A stretch of 64,000 nucleotides of DNA from Enterobacteriaceae bacterium (GTDB lineage Bacteria; Pseudomonadota; Gammaproteobacteria; Enterobacterales; Enterobacteriaceae). Position 1 is the first letter of the stretch; each line of letters starts with the position of its first letter. The notes under the pieces are model-generated. The model was not told where the DNA came from. It saw nothing but the letters and a program-made list of their open reading frames with translations, and made no database searches. Positions 1-8,782 of the stretch are shown here, in pieces. A program made the position numbers and the translations under genes. Location of the stretch: contig JAISKF010000023.1 in assembly GCA_031261005.1 (NCBI GenBank), positions 1 through 64,000 on the forward strand, given 5' to 3'.

Positions 1-1931
1 TCCGGTTTTTCGTCTGGCTTAACCGGATCAACAGGTTTTGCCGTTGGCGATAAATACCAGTTATCCGAATCGTCATCATCACCCTGAATCAGGAAATATT
101 TATAAGCACCAAGATCAACGCTGCCATCAACTAACGCAAAATGTTCAGCCGCGCTGCCTTTTGCATAAATTAAATGATGCGGATCAATACTATCAACCGC
201 ACGTGCACGGCGTAATTCGTGACCGGAATCCAGCACCTTGACGTTGAAATTACCGTTAACAGAATCGCTGATATGCAGAAAATCACCGATACCGCCATTG
301 ACATTGGTGTTCATCACAAATGTGCCGTTACCAGTCAGGTTCTTGAGTTCTAAGCGATTGTAGCGACCAATATCGCCGCTCTTTTGCTGACTCATAACGA
401 CCGTACCATTATTGGTCAGATTCCAAATAGTAATCGTTGATTCAGTGAGCTCTGGATTTGAATTCGACTCTTCGCCCTCAACACCATCGGTTTTATTGTT
501 ACTATGTTCGATATACAGCGTTGAATTAGCGCCCTGTAAGTTAACGTTTTGCGCCCATGCGCCTTTACCGCCTAGCGTTGATGATGCGTTGGTATAATGA
601 TGCACTCCGCCGCCTTGCATGGTCAGAGAACCATTGACAATATCCAGTGCACCGCTGGAATAAGCGCCAAAAGCAATGTAAGAAGAGCCGCCGTTTTTGA
701 TAATAGTATCTTTGCTATGCCCATATTCAGCGACATGCTGAATACCGCCGTCTACGATTGTTCCGATAGCATCAGCATAATATTCAACCTGCTGCTTACC
801 GCCGGTATAAATAGTGGAATTTTTAGCGTATTGCTTAAACCCATTCCATGTATCCATCTCTTTCCATTGATAATCAAACCAACCGCCTTTTCTACCGCTG
901 ACAATCTGTAAACCATGAACCTGTGTATTTTCGGCTGTTCCCATCTGTATACGCTGTACACCGCCAGCTTTGATAATGGCATCTTTTACCAGTATATCCG
1001 GCTGCCCATACGCATTATAAGCAGCCTGAGTTTCAAATTTGCCATTTTCCATACTCGCGACATAGTGACTCAAAATTTGTAAACCATAAATGGTTGCGCC
1101 AGTCGAAAGACCATGCCAAACATATTGAAGTCCATCGCCATAAACGATGGTATTAATATCACCTGGAACAGCAGAAATTAGCTGAACTGCACCGCTATAA
1201 ACTTTAGTGCCGTCAGAGCCGCCGTAAGTTGAAACCCATTGATAGCTTCCTTTACCAACAACGTAGGTATTTTTTGCCATTCCTCCCTGAACGCGTTGCT
1301 CTCCGCCATTGATAACAAGCGTATCTTCAGCTTTAATTTTATTATCAATACCTTCATCCATCCACCAGAGATGCTGCGTACCGCCATCAATAATGGTCGA
1401 TTTAGCATAAGTAAAATTACCATATAAAGACATCCAACTGCCGGATTTAATTATTGTGTTATAAGCCTCATTCTCAATTCCATGAAGAAGAAGACTACTA
1501 TTATTTTCAAGCGTCGTACCGTAAAACTTTGTGCCTTTTGACAAACCATCTACTTCCAAAACGCCATTATCTAACTTATTACCAATAACAATTTGATTAT
1601 CACCATTCAGCCTAATGTTTGCTGAATCCTTTATTACATTATTTAAACTATGACTATTGTCATGCAGATATAACACATGTTTACCGGAGATCACCTCTCC
1701 GGCAACATAATGATTATCTCTAATATGAACATCTTTTTGATTTTTCCATGTCTCTGCATTCTCTGGCGTCCAGCCATTATCATGACCTTGTTTTAAACTT
1801 GCCTCATCAGGTGTTGTCTCTTCAGGAGCAAAAGATTCAGGAGGAAGCGGAGGAAATGTTTCTGCTGAATAAGCAGAAAGAGAGACTGCTAATAGCGCAG
1901 GCAGCGCTAAAACTAGCTTATTTAACTTCAT
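1..1931 (-). CDS. AIDA/Ag43-like autotransporter adhesin, N-terminal part (runs off window)
   Basis: The minus strand is open from an ATG at 1931 to the window edge, about 643 codons with no stop, so the gene is partial at its 3' end. Residues 1-23 are a Sec signal peptide (Lys at 2 and 5, then a Leu/Ala core ending SAYSAE). The rest is a Gly/Asn/Thr-rich passenger built of beta-helix-like repeats of the type 'T.I..GG.Q.V....A..T.I..GG', typical of AIDA-I, Ag43 and similar self-associating adhesins. By family knowledge, a translocator barrel should lie beyond the edge and the passenger is displayed on the cell surface for aggregation or adhesion. The last visible part turns Asp/Pro/Lys-rich (DPVKPDEKPD), a common linker before the barrel. 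The specific adhesin cannot be named. Confidence 0.85.
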   Translation of the reverse strand, partial: MKLNKLVLALPALLAVSLSAYSAETFPPLPPESFAPEETTPDEASLKQGHDNGWTPENAETWKNQKDVHIRDNHYVAGEVISGKHVLYLHDNSHSLNNVIKDSANIRLNGDNQIVIGNKLDNGVLEVDGLSKGTKFYGTTLENNSSLLLHGIENEAYNTIIKSGSWMSLYGNFTYAKSTIIDGGTQHLWWMDEGIDNKIKAEDTLVINGGEQRVQGGMAKNTYVVGKGSYQWVSTYGGSDGTKVYSGAVQLISAVPGDINTIVYGDGLQYVWHGLSTGATIYGLQILSHYVASMENGKFETQAAYNAYGQPDILVKDAIIKAGGVQRIQMGTAENTQVHGLQIVSGRKGGWFDYQWKEMDTWNGFKQYAKNSTIYTGGKQQVEYYADAIGTIVDGGIQHVAEYGHSKDTIIKNGGSSYIAFGAYSSGALDIVNGSLTMQGGGVHHYTNASSTLGGKGAWAQNVNLQGANSTLYIEHSNNKTDGVEGEESNSNPELTESTITIWNLTNNGTVVMSQQKSGDIGRYNRLELKNLTGNGTFVMNTNVNGGIGDFLHISDSVNGNFNVKVLDSGHELRRARAVDSIDPHHLIYAKGSAAEHFALVDGSVDLGAYKYFLIQGDDDDSDNWYLSPTAKPVDPVKPDEKP

Positions 1932-2561
1932 ATCTAACCCCAAGAACATTGACATCACAAATAATAAAATAGCCCTTACTGTATTTATTAAAAATACAGT
2001 AAGTAGCAGATAATTAATAAAAATAATCTTAATTGCGTTTTAAATTACTTATAAACAAAATGCCGAAAGAGGATAATACGCCAATAGTTAGTAAACTAAT
2101 AGTATATGTGACTACATATTGAGAAATTTAATATTTTGTAAAAGTAAACAGTGATTTTATTAGTAATAAAATCCAAATATAACATTGACAACACAAACAA
2201 ATAGCAGATAAAACCAATAATTCAGCAATATCGAAATATAAATTCGTTTATCAAGTGATATTTATTATAACTACTCTTAACTGATTAATTATAAAGCGTT
2301 AGTTAATAACTAACTCATGAAGGAACAATATCATGTTATTACTTTTAGAAAATTAACATTTATCAAAAAGTTGAATTTCCATCATAAATTTAATCAGATA
2401 TAGCCATTCGTAAGTTAATTTACTAAAAATAAAATGATGACAATTGATCAAAAAACAAACTAAAGTGTGTTTTATAATAATTAACTCATAAATAATTATA
2501 AATTATAATTATTTCATTATGTTTATAAATGCGTTGTTTAAAATAATTATGCAACTTTTAT

Positions 2562-2641
2562 GTAGGGCGAAAATCTGCCGATTGCATAAACGGCGCTGTA
2601 GGCTTACGGGTAACAAACGGGCGACAGATTGTCGTCTCTAC
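2562..2641. repeat. Short inverted-repeat (MITE-like) element, copy 1
   Basis: The ends form imperfect inverted repeats: GTAGGGCGAAAATCTGCCG at the left and, read on the minus strand, GTAGAGACGACAATCTGTCG at the right. A second element with the same ends is at 12237-12294. There is no coding capacity inside. Such small palindromic elements are usually moved in trans or act as hairpins in transcripts. Confidence 0.6.
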
Positions 2642-2803
2642 AGTAACTAGTATGTACTCCCCAGTAATGGTTATTGCCCAAAGATAAAAAGCGATGACAT
2701 TATAAAGAGCGCTAATGACAGAAATATTACGTGATAAATACCTGCTGATAATTGCGCGAACATAAGTTTGGTTAAATCTATTTAAAACAAGTTTATTAAA
2801 ATT

Positions 2804-2835
2804 AAAAAAATGCCACCTGTGTACTAAAGGTGGCA
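2804..2835 (-). terminator. Rho-independent terminator, minus strand, with no obvious gene
   Basis: On the minus strand TGCCACC and GGTGGCA pair around an 11-nt loop and are followed by seven T residues. The nearest upstream gene on this strand is the family 90 glycosyltransferase, whose stop is 356 bases away, so the terminator either ends a long 3' UTR or belongs to an unannotated small RNA in 2836-3180. Confidence 0.65.
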
Positions 2836-3190
2836 AACAAGGGTTGTTTATGTTTAATTGAAACAACTTTTAAGTTGTTGCTTCTGTTACACAGTGAGGG
2901 ATTACATAAAAGAGGTTATCATGTTGATAAAATTAAGCAATAAGGAAAAATTTGATCAACTTATTAAAAATAACTTTGCAATTAAATTAATCGCATGATT
3001 AATAAATATAAATATCAAACTTTATTTTTAATGAGCAAATAAGTTTAAATTACATTGTGATTAAAATAATAAAAACAGGATAATTAAATATATTAAATAC
3101 ATTATTATTTAATTTCAGATGAAATAATAATACAAGCAAACATACCTGTTGTTTTAATGTAAAAATATATCTGTATAAGCGTATCGGGGC

Positions 3191-4114
3191 TCATTGCCCC
3201 GATAGATCAAAATACTTTTGCATCACCAATAACGAGATAATCAGCTCACGCTTTTTATCTAAAAACTGGGAAACATACTGATTGGCATTGCGAGTAATCT
3301 GTTTTGCTTCGTCGCTATGCTCTGAATAGTAGGCAATCTTCTCTTCCAAATCGGAAAAATCATCTTTTAGCAAAATATAATGGTGATCGGGGATCAGAAA
3401 ATTCTCCATAAACCAGCTTTCAATGCGCGGTTTACGCATCAAACATAACGAGTTGGAGTGCATGATCCATTTCAGATTGGTGGCGACATCATTTCCCTCA
3501 ATGCTGATGATGAATTTGTATTTCATCTGATCCGTTTCGCTCATCAGATTACGTCGTCTCTGACCGTCGTGACGACCGGTATCAGCAATATCCGTTACAG
3601 ATGATGCACCAAATTTATCCAGCAGTAGCTTTCTGGTATCCTGATAACAAGCGCCGCGAAATACTGCCATATTCAATTTTTCGTCAAAAGGAATATTATC
3701 AGTGTAAAAATTGAAATGCCGAATTTGATTTAACTTGAGTAATATTGAGTTCTCGTTGTGATCGCCGATTGGTCGTGTTTTGACGAACGTTGGACGTTCA
3801 GGAACGTGTTTAATATCACCAAAATGATAACTAACCCGCTTAGAACCAGAAAAATAACGAACGGTATCCATAAGATCATAATAGTAGGTACTTGGGTGTC
3901 CCCATACGGATAACTTGCGGCATTCGATCGCGGTTTCATCTAGCGTAAACGGTTTGGTGAGCTTGTTGTAGTAATTAACTCGTTGCTGAATATATTCCCA
4001 CTGCGATGCGTCGATACTTGCCAACAACGATGGCAATTGTGCTCTAAAACATGCGCCGGGAATGACGTCCTTAATAATATTTCGGGCATAAAACGGGACC
4101 TTTTCTACTCGCAT
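3191..4114 (-). CDS. Glycosyltransferase family 90 (LpsA/CAP10-like)
   Basis: This is a 307-residue protein of the GT90 family, known from LPS glycosyltransferases such as LpsA of Pasteurellaceae and the fungal CAP10 proteins. The family hallmark is in the C-terminal half: 'MAVFRGACYQ' at about residues 149-158, then an Arg-rich segment, then 'KYKFIISIEGNDVATNLKWIM', the acceptor/donor-binding block with Glu and Asn, followed by 'NSLCLMRKP'. By family it transfers a hexose to the LPS core or another surface glycan at the cytoplasmic face of the membrane. The stop codon lies in a GC-rich hairpin (3183-3203). It is alone, not in an LPS cluster, so its substrate is unknown. Confidence 0.8.
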   Translation of the reverse strand: MRVEKVPFYARNIIKDVIPGACFRAQLPSLLASIDASQWEYIQQRVNYYNKLTKPFTLDETAIECRKLSVWGHPSTYYYDLMDTVRYFSGSKRVSYHFGDIKHVPERPTFVKTRPIGDHNENSILLKLNQIRHFNFYTDNIPFDEKLNMAVFRGACYQDTRKLLLDKFGASSVTDIADTGRHDGQRRRNLMSETDQMKYKFIISIEGNDVATNLKWIMHSNSLCLMRKPRIESWFMENFLIPDHHYILLKDDFSDLEEKIAYYSEHSDEAKQITRNANQYVSQFLDKKRELIISLLVMQKYFDLSGQ

Positions 4115-4184
4115 ACCTGTACCTTACTTCTTCTCATTCTGCCGCTAATCACGCTGTTACTAGCGTAATCATTCGGTTACTAAC

Positions 4185-4964
4185 TTAATTATCCATGACT
4201 AACTTTGTCAGGCGACGATATTCATTCTGACATGTTCGTTCATAAGTCAGCGGTGTTACGCTGATATAGCCCTGCTCTACTACGGCAAGCTCACTATGAT
4301 CGGGTTTATCTAATTCACCGTCTTGAATTCTGATCCAGTAATAATCTTCGCCATGCGGATCGGTTGTTTTCGTGGCATTAATATTTTTCACATTGCCGAT
4401 GCCTTGTGTGGTGACTTTCAGCCCTTTGACCTTATCCGGCGCAACATTAGGGAAGTTCACGCTCAGGCAAACTTGTTTACTCCATGTCAGCGAGAGTAAC
4501 TGCGTTAAGGTACTGATGATGTAATTTTCCGCGCATGACCAATCGACTCGTTTATCCGCTTGTTCATACTGGCTTAATGCAATGGAGGGAACGCCAAGCA
4601 ACATACCGGTCATTGCTGCACCGACCGTACCGGACAACAGCGTTTCAAAACCTAAGTTAGAACCGCTATTAATGCCTGACAGAATTAAGTCCGGCGGAGT
4701 ATCTTTCATTACTTGATTGATAGCAAATGCCACGCAATCAGCAGGTGTACCATAAACAGCGTATTTATGCTCGCCGCGTTTAGAGATACGCAGCGGCTCA
4801 CGCAAGCTAATACTGTTTGCCACACCGCTTTTATCCACCGCGGGTGCGACGATCCACACTTCATTGGCAAATTGGGACGCCGCTTTTTCTAGCAGCACGA
4901 TACCTGCTGCATCAATGCCGTCATCATTTGTTAGCAAAATCCGGTTAATTATTTTTTCAGACAC
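4185..4964 (-). CDS. SurE-like 5'/3'-nucleotidase (survival protein E family)
   Basis: SurE phosphatases remove phosphate from nucleoside monophosphates using a divalent metal. The full motif set is visible: 'LLTNDDGID' near the N-terminus (metal-binding Asp pair), 'VAPAVDKSGVANSISL' (Ser/Asn metal ligands), 'GTPADCVAFAI', and 'LSGINSGSNLGF' followed by 'SGTVGAAMTGMLLGVPSIALS'. I chose the GTG at 4964 (VSEKIINRILL), giving 259 residues, because AAGAGAG stands in front of it; an upstream TTG at 4988 is the longer alternative. It is not next to pcm/nlpD/rpoS, the usual place of enterobacterial surE, so it may be a second paralogue. Confidence 0.85.
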   Translation of the reverse strand: MSEKIINRILLTNDDGIDAAGIVLLEKAASQFANEVWIVAPAVDKSGVANSISLREPLRISKRGEHKYAVYGTPADCVAFAINQVMKDTPPDLILSGINSGSNLGFETLLSGTVGAAMTGMLLGVPSIALSQYEQADKRVDWSCAENYIISTLTQLLSLTWSKQVCLSVNFPNVAPDKVKGLKVTTQGIGNVKNINATKTTDPHGEDYYWIRIQDGELDKPDHSELAVVEQGYISVTPLTYERTCQNEYRRLTKLVMDN

Positions 4965-5218
4965 GGGAAATTCTCTCTTTGGTGTCAATCAAGCAACATA
5001 TTTTTCAATTCGGTTTCTATGACTCATTTATGTCGAATTGGTTCAAGTTGATGATATTTGGCTCAAGCTATGATTTTCAGTTGCCTTGTTTTACAGTGTT
5101 TAATGGTATTTTTACATTATTAACAGAATGTTTCTGTTAATTTTTTATGAATTCTGTGCATTAAATTCTGCCTTACAGCACAAAGATACCCGATAGAGAT
5201 AAAAGCCGCGATAGTGTG

Positions 5219-5224
5219 TATAAT
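5219..5224 (+). promoter_or_regulatory. Candidate -10 element for ychF
   Basis: A perfect TATAAT stands 88 bases before the ychF start codon. No good -35 hexamer is seen 16-18 bases upstream, so this rests on the -10 alone. Confidence 0.3.
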
Positions 5225-5311
5225 AGCGCATCAATTTTATCGTTATTGAGTGATTTTCATTAAAAATCATTTTTAACTTACTGATATTAAATAATTTAAG
5301 GTGATCGAGTT

Positions 5312-6403
5312 ATGGGATTTAAATGCGGCATTGTTGGGCTGCCGAATGTGGGCAAATCAACCCTGTTTAATGCGTTAACAAAGGCGGGTATTGAAGCGGC
5401 TAACTTTCCGTTTTGTACTATCGAGCCTAATACTGGCGTCGTTCCCATGCCCGATCCGCGTCTTGATCAGTTAGCGGAAATCGTTAAACCGCAGCGCACG
5501 CTGCCAACCACTATGGAGTTTGTGGATATTGCCGGTCTGGTAAAAGGTGCATCAAAAGGTGAAGGATTAGGCAATCAATTCTTAACGAATATCCGCGAAA
5601 CTGAAGCTATCGGTCACGTTGTGCGTTGCTTTGAAAACGACAACATTATCCATGTTTCCGGCAAAGTCGATCCCGCTGAAGATATTGATGTGATCAATAC
5701 CGAGCTGGCGTTATCCGATTTAGAAACCTGTGAACGCGCGATTCATCGTGTACAGAAAAAAGCCAAAGGCGGCGATAAAGACGCCAAAACTGAATTAGCC
5801 GCGTTAGAAAAATGTCTGCCGCAATTAGAAAAAGCCGGAATGCTGCGCGCGTTAGATCTTGATGCCGAAGAAAAAGCCGCTCTGCGCTATTTAAGTTTTC
5901 TGACGCTAAAACCAACCATGTACATTGCTAACGTCAATGAAGACGGCTTTGAAAATAATCCTTATTTAGATCAAGTGCGTGAAATCGCAGCTAAAGAGGG
6001 TTCTGTTGTTGTTGCGGTTTGCGCTGCGGTCGAATCTGATATTGCTGAACTTGATGACGACGAACGCGATGAATTTATGGCAGAAATGGGTTTAACCGAA
6101 CCAGGCTTAAATCGTGTGATCCGTGCCGGTTATGAGCTGCTAAATCTGCAAACCTACTTCACCGCAGGCGTAAAAGAAGTCCGCGCATGGACAATCCCCG
6201 TCGGCGCAACTGCTCCGCAAGCCGCCGGTAAAATCCACACCGACTTTGAAAAAGGCTTTATCCGCGCCCAAACCATCTCTTTCAACGACTTCATCACCTA
6301 CAAAGGCGAACAAGGCGCAAAAGAAGCCGGTAAAATGCGTTCAGAAGGTAAAGATTACATCGTAAAAGATGGTGATGTAATGAATTTCTTGTTTAACGTC
6401 TGA
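5312..6403 (+). CDS. ychF: Ribosome-binding ATPase YchF
   Basis: The 363 residues match the usual YchF/OLA1 length. It is an Obg-family P-loop protein that prefers ATP and binds the 70S ribosome. Visible motifs are G1 'GLPNVGKST' (residues 8-16), the switch '[10 protein letters not shown]', G3 '[19 protein letters not shown]', and the variant G4 'NVNE' (about residue 207) that explains ATP rather than GTP specificity. A coiled-coil insert and a C-terminal TGS domain ending '[10 protein letters not shown]' follow. AAGGTGA precedes the ATG at 5312. In E. coli ychF follows pth; here it stands alone, with its own terminator. Confidence 0.97.
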   Translation: MGFKCGIVGLPNVGKSTLFNALTKAGIEAANFPFCTIEPNTGVVPMPDPRLDQLAEIVKPQRTLPTTMEFVDIAGLVKGASKGEGLGNQFLTNIRETEAIGHVVRCFENDNIIHVSGKVDPAEDIDVINTELALSDLETCERAIHRVQKKAKGGDKDAKTELAALEKCLPQLEKAGMLRALDLDAEEKAALRYLSFLTLKPTMYIANVNEDGFENNPYLDQVREIAAKEGSVVVAVCAAVESDIAELDDDERDEFMAEMGLTEPGLNRVIRAGYELLNLQTYFTAGVKEVRAWTIPVGATAPQAAGKIHTDFEKGFIRAQTISFNDFITYKGEQGAKEAGKMRSEGKDYIVKDGDVMNFLFNV

Positions 6404-6421
6404 TAGCTAACTGAATTTATT

Positions 6422-6458
6422 AAAAAAGCCACGCAGCTTAAAAACTGTGTGGCTTTTT
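6422..6458 (+). terminator. Rho-independent terminator after ychF
   Basis: The arms AAAAGCCACGCAG and CTGTGTGGCTTTT pair around a short A-rich loop and run into a T stretch, 20 bases after the ychF stop. Confidence 0.85.
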
Positions 6459-6524
6459 GTTTAGCATGATAATTAAGCGGGCATTAACATCATATTTTGT
6501 ATATTTGATGTTTATTTATAAAAC

Positions 6525-7169
6525 CTACCCTCGCCCCAAAACACTTTTAACAAACTTAATAATTTCCTGATCTTTCCCTTGTTCAAATAAGCATTGTTGG
6601 AAGCGTTCACCGCTGACTGCGGTTTTCACTAATTCAGGATCAATGGCGCGTAAGGTGTCGAGGTAGTTTTCTTTTACTACTGCTTTTTTCACTTGATTCA
6701 AGATATTGGCATTGCACGCTTGTACATCTTTACGCGCGACCGGATAACCCTCACCGTGACGACCTGTAAATGCTTTTTCAAAAATATAACGAACATTCAA
6801 CTCTGCGCCCCAACCAAAACCTTTGGCGAATGGCAGTGACAGCGCGTTGCCGTTATTGATTTGAGCAAACAGGAAAGCATCAGCAGGATCAATGCAATAA
6901 CCGCAAAGCACACCAGGGTGAGCATTCAGCGACATCAACGCGCCTTGTCCTGTACCGCAACCAGTAATCACGAAATCCACCGCTTGAGAATTCAATAAAA
7001 TACTCGCCATAATGCCAAGATGAATGTAAGTCAGAGAATGATCATTCTCATCTTTCATACCAACATTAAAGACAGCATCATGATTACCCGCTGCAACTGC
7101 TTGAAGTTGTTCAAGAACTAACGCATTTTTAGCCGCCTGACTATTTTCCATCATTAATGCGATATTCAT
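6525..7169 (-). CDS. RpiB/LacA/LacB-family sugar-phosphate isomerase
   Basis: This 214-residue protein belongs to the RpiB/LacAB family of aldose-ketose isomerases for phosphorylated sugars. The active-site block 'VDFVITGCGTGQGALMSLN' (catalytic Cys plus phosphate-binding GTG loop) and 'INNGNALSLP' are clear. It is longer than E. coli RpiB (149 aa), with an extra C-terminal helical region, as in the RpiB-like proteins often labelled 'sugar phosphate isomerase'. The ATG at 7169 is preferred over an upstream TTG because GGAGA lies 5 bases before it. The exact sugar substrate is not deducible and no sugar operon is adjacent. Confidence 0.75.
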   Translation of the reverse strand: MNIALMMENSQAAKNALVLEQLQAVAAGNHDAVFNVGMKDENDHSLTYIHLGIMASILLNSQAVDFVITGCGTGQGALMSLNAHPGVLCGYCIDPADAFLFAQINNGNALSLPFAKGFGWGAELNVRYIFEKAFTGRHGEGYPVARKDVQACNANILNQVKKAVVKENYLDTLRAIDPELVKTAVSGERFQQCLFEQGKDQEIIKFVKSVLGRG

Positions 7170-7359
7170 GTTTATCTCCAAAGTAAAAAAGTATCAATGA
7201 TTTTTCTGGTACGAATTATAAGCTAAATCGTTGAGGGTGTATTGGCGTAATACAGTAGATTTTTAATTAAATAGACCTAATTTGTTATTCCTCTTGCAGA
7301 CGAATATCGTTGCCCACAAAATACTAAATATCATAATCCCCCACCGCAAGGATCACCCA

Positions 7360-7848
7360 ATGAATACCACCAAATTTCCCTACAAAATGAATCGATTTTT
7401 TGTCTTGATGGGGATCTGCTTTTTTGGCTGGTTGACTTATTTTTCTTTTAATCAGATTACGGGTGTTGAACAATGGTTGGTCATTGGTCAATCGGCGACG
7501 TTATCGGTTGAGCAAGCGCGTTATCTGCTTTGTGCTTCGTCGGTTATTTTTGCCCTATTGACGTTGATGTCGGTGATTATTCTGTTGAATAGTTTTACCT
7601 CTCGTCAGAATGTGGTGTTTACAGAGGATTCTGTCAGTTTTCCCAAAGGGCATGTGCTGCCGAAAGTAATCACTATTATGTACCGCGATATTAAATCGTT
7701 AGAGTTGGTTAATCGTCATCATAATGAAGCACTGGAAATCACGACATCACAGGGAAATTATCTGATTCAGCAGACTTTATTGAAAAATGAAAAAGTATTT
7801 AATGACGTCTGGCTGCTATTAAAACAAAAAAACCGAGCTATTTATTGA
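7360..7848 (+). CDS. Small inner-membrane protein of unknown function
   Basis: The product has 162 residues. I chose the ATG at 7360 (MNTTKFPYKMNRF), preceded by AAGGA at 7 bases. Two hydrophobic segments, at about residues 13-32 and 57-82, predict two membrane passes. They are followed by a soluble C-terminal domain of about 80 residues rich in beta-strand pattern ('VVFTEDSVSFPK', 'IMYRDIKSLELV', 'ALEITTSQGNYLI'), the layout of bacterial PH-like membrane proteins. That domain call is inference. It lies between divergent or convergent singletons and is in no operon. Confidence 0.6.
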   Translation: MNTTKFPYKMNRFFVLMGICFFGWLTYFSFNQITGVEQWLVIGQSATLSVEQARYLLCASSVIFALLTLMSVIILLNSFTSRQNVVFTEDSVSFPKGHVLPKVITIMYRDIKSLELVNRHHNEALEITTSQGNYLIQQTLLKNEKVFNDVWLLLKQKNRAIY

Positions 7849-7952
7849 TGCAGTTAAATCGCAATAGAATAATGATTGCTATGATCGGTCATCGCTTTTT
7901 GTCCGATGCGATGACCCGTTGATCAATGTTGAACTAGAAACGAACTATCACC

Positions 7953-8297
7953 TTACTTCTTCCCCATCAAATCCCGCAAATTAGCAAATGGATTATGCGT
8001 GGCAACACCTTGATCTTTTTGAGCATCTTCTCCGGCGATAACGGTAGAGCCATAAATATCGGCTTCGGTATATTTAGAGTGTTCATGATCATGACAAAAC
8101 AGGCATAACATCTCCCAATTGCTGCCATCTTCAGGATTATTGGAGTGATCGTGATCGACATGATGTACGGTTAATTCCCGCAAGTTAGAGTAAACAAACT
8201 CGCGGGAACATCTGCCGCATACCCACGGAAAGAGTTTTAATGCTTTTTCGCGGTAAGTGTTTTCAAGTTTGGCGTAGTTTTTTGGAATATAAGCCAT
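7953..8297 (-). CDS. yajD: HNH nuclease family protein YajD
   Basis: The 114 residues match E. coli YajD closely in length and sequence, including 'IPKNYAKLENTYREKALKL' at the start and 'FVYSNLRELTVHHVDHDH' with the HNH His pair. Two Cys-x2-Cys pairs ('CGRCSREF' and 'CLFCHDHEH') form the zinc site. The family is an HNH endonuclease fold; no substrate or biological role is established that I know of. It is a single gene, convergent with the small membrane-protein gene. Confidence 0.95.
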   Translation of the reverse strand: MAYIPKNYAKLENTYREKALKLFPWVCGRCSREFVYSNLRELTVHHVDHDHSNNPEDGSNWEMLCLFCHDHEHSKYTEADIYGSTVIAGEDAQKDQGVATHNPFANLRDLMGKK

Positions 8298-8782
8298 GCT
8301 GAACCTTTAAATTAAGTCAAATTAATATAACGGACTAAGTTTATCGATTATCTTATAGGCAAACTGCCCGTTAACAAATAGAAAAACCGCATAAAACATA
8401 ATATATAGCTTGTCGTGATAAAATTTTTTACTTCCGCCATTGCCCTGTGATCCTTGTCACGTCAGGACTTTTTTTCACTGCGTTAAATAAACCCGCAAAA
8501 CACTGCCGGTATTGATTGCCAAACGATTGCAAGTGCTATAAGGTACGCCCCCTGCGTTCACCCCAGCGGACAGATGATAAGACGTTTTTTATCACTGACG
8601 TTTCATTGAACCCTGTTATCTGTTTTTGTGATAAATAGCAGTTTCACTGAAAATGAGCGCAACATCGATTATTTCAGGTGCAGATCTATTTCTATATAGT
8701 TATTCCTTTTCTTTATAAGGTTTAAATTATGTGGAGATTCAGGCTGCATTGATTAGGGCTTTTGGGAAGGGCTTTGTAAATA
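8298..8782. promoter_or_regulatory. 485-bp intergenic region upstream of the permease
   Basis: No gene is seen. There are two AT-flanked short dyads, one with ATAAG...TTTTTTATC around 8577-8603, and AT-rich blocks such as TATATAG near 8693. The region is long for a single upstream leader, so a regulated promoter or an RNA leader is possible, but I recognise no riboswitch class. Confidence 0.3.

Larger units (their letters stand above)
1932..3190. other. Long AT-rich intergenic region
   Basis: This 1.26 kb holds no convincing gene of normal size. It contains the autotransporter promoter region, one inverted-repeat element (2562-2641), a strong minus-strand terminator (2804-2835), and a possible 25-codon plus-strand ORF (2921-2998) whose ATG follows AAGAGG at good spacing. 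The base composition is markedly AT-rich, as often seen upstream of horizontally acquired, H-NS-silenced surface genes; that reading is inference. Confidence 0.6.

Noticed and set aside
597..1972. Several plus-strand and minus-strand ORFs inside the autotransporter
   Set aside because: They lie in other frames of a long continuous repeat-coding gene and have no homology or ribosome-binding sites.
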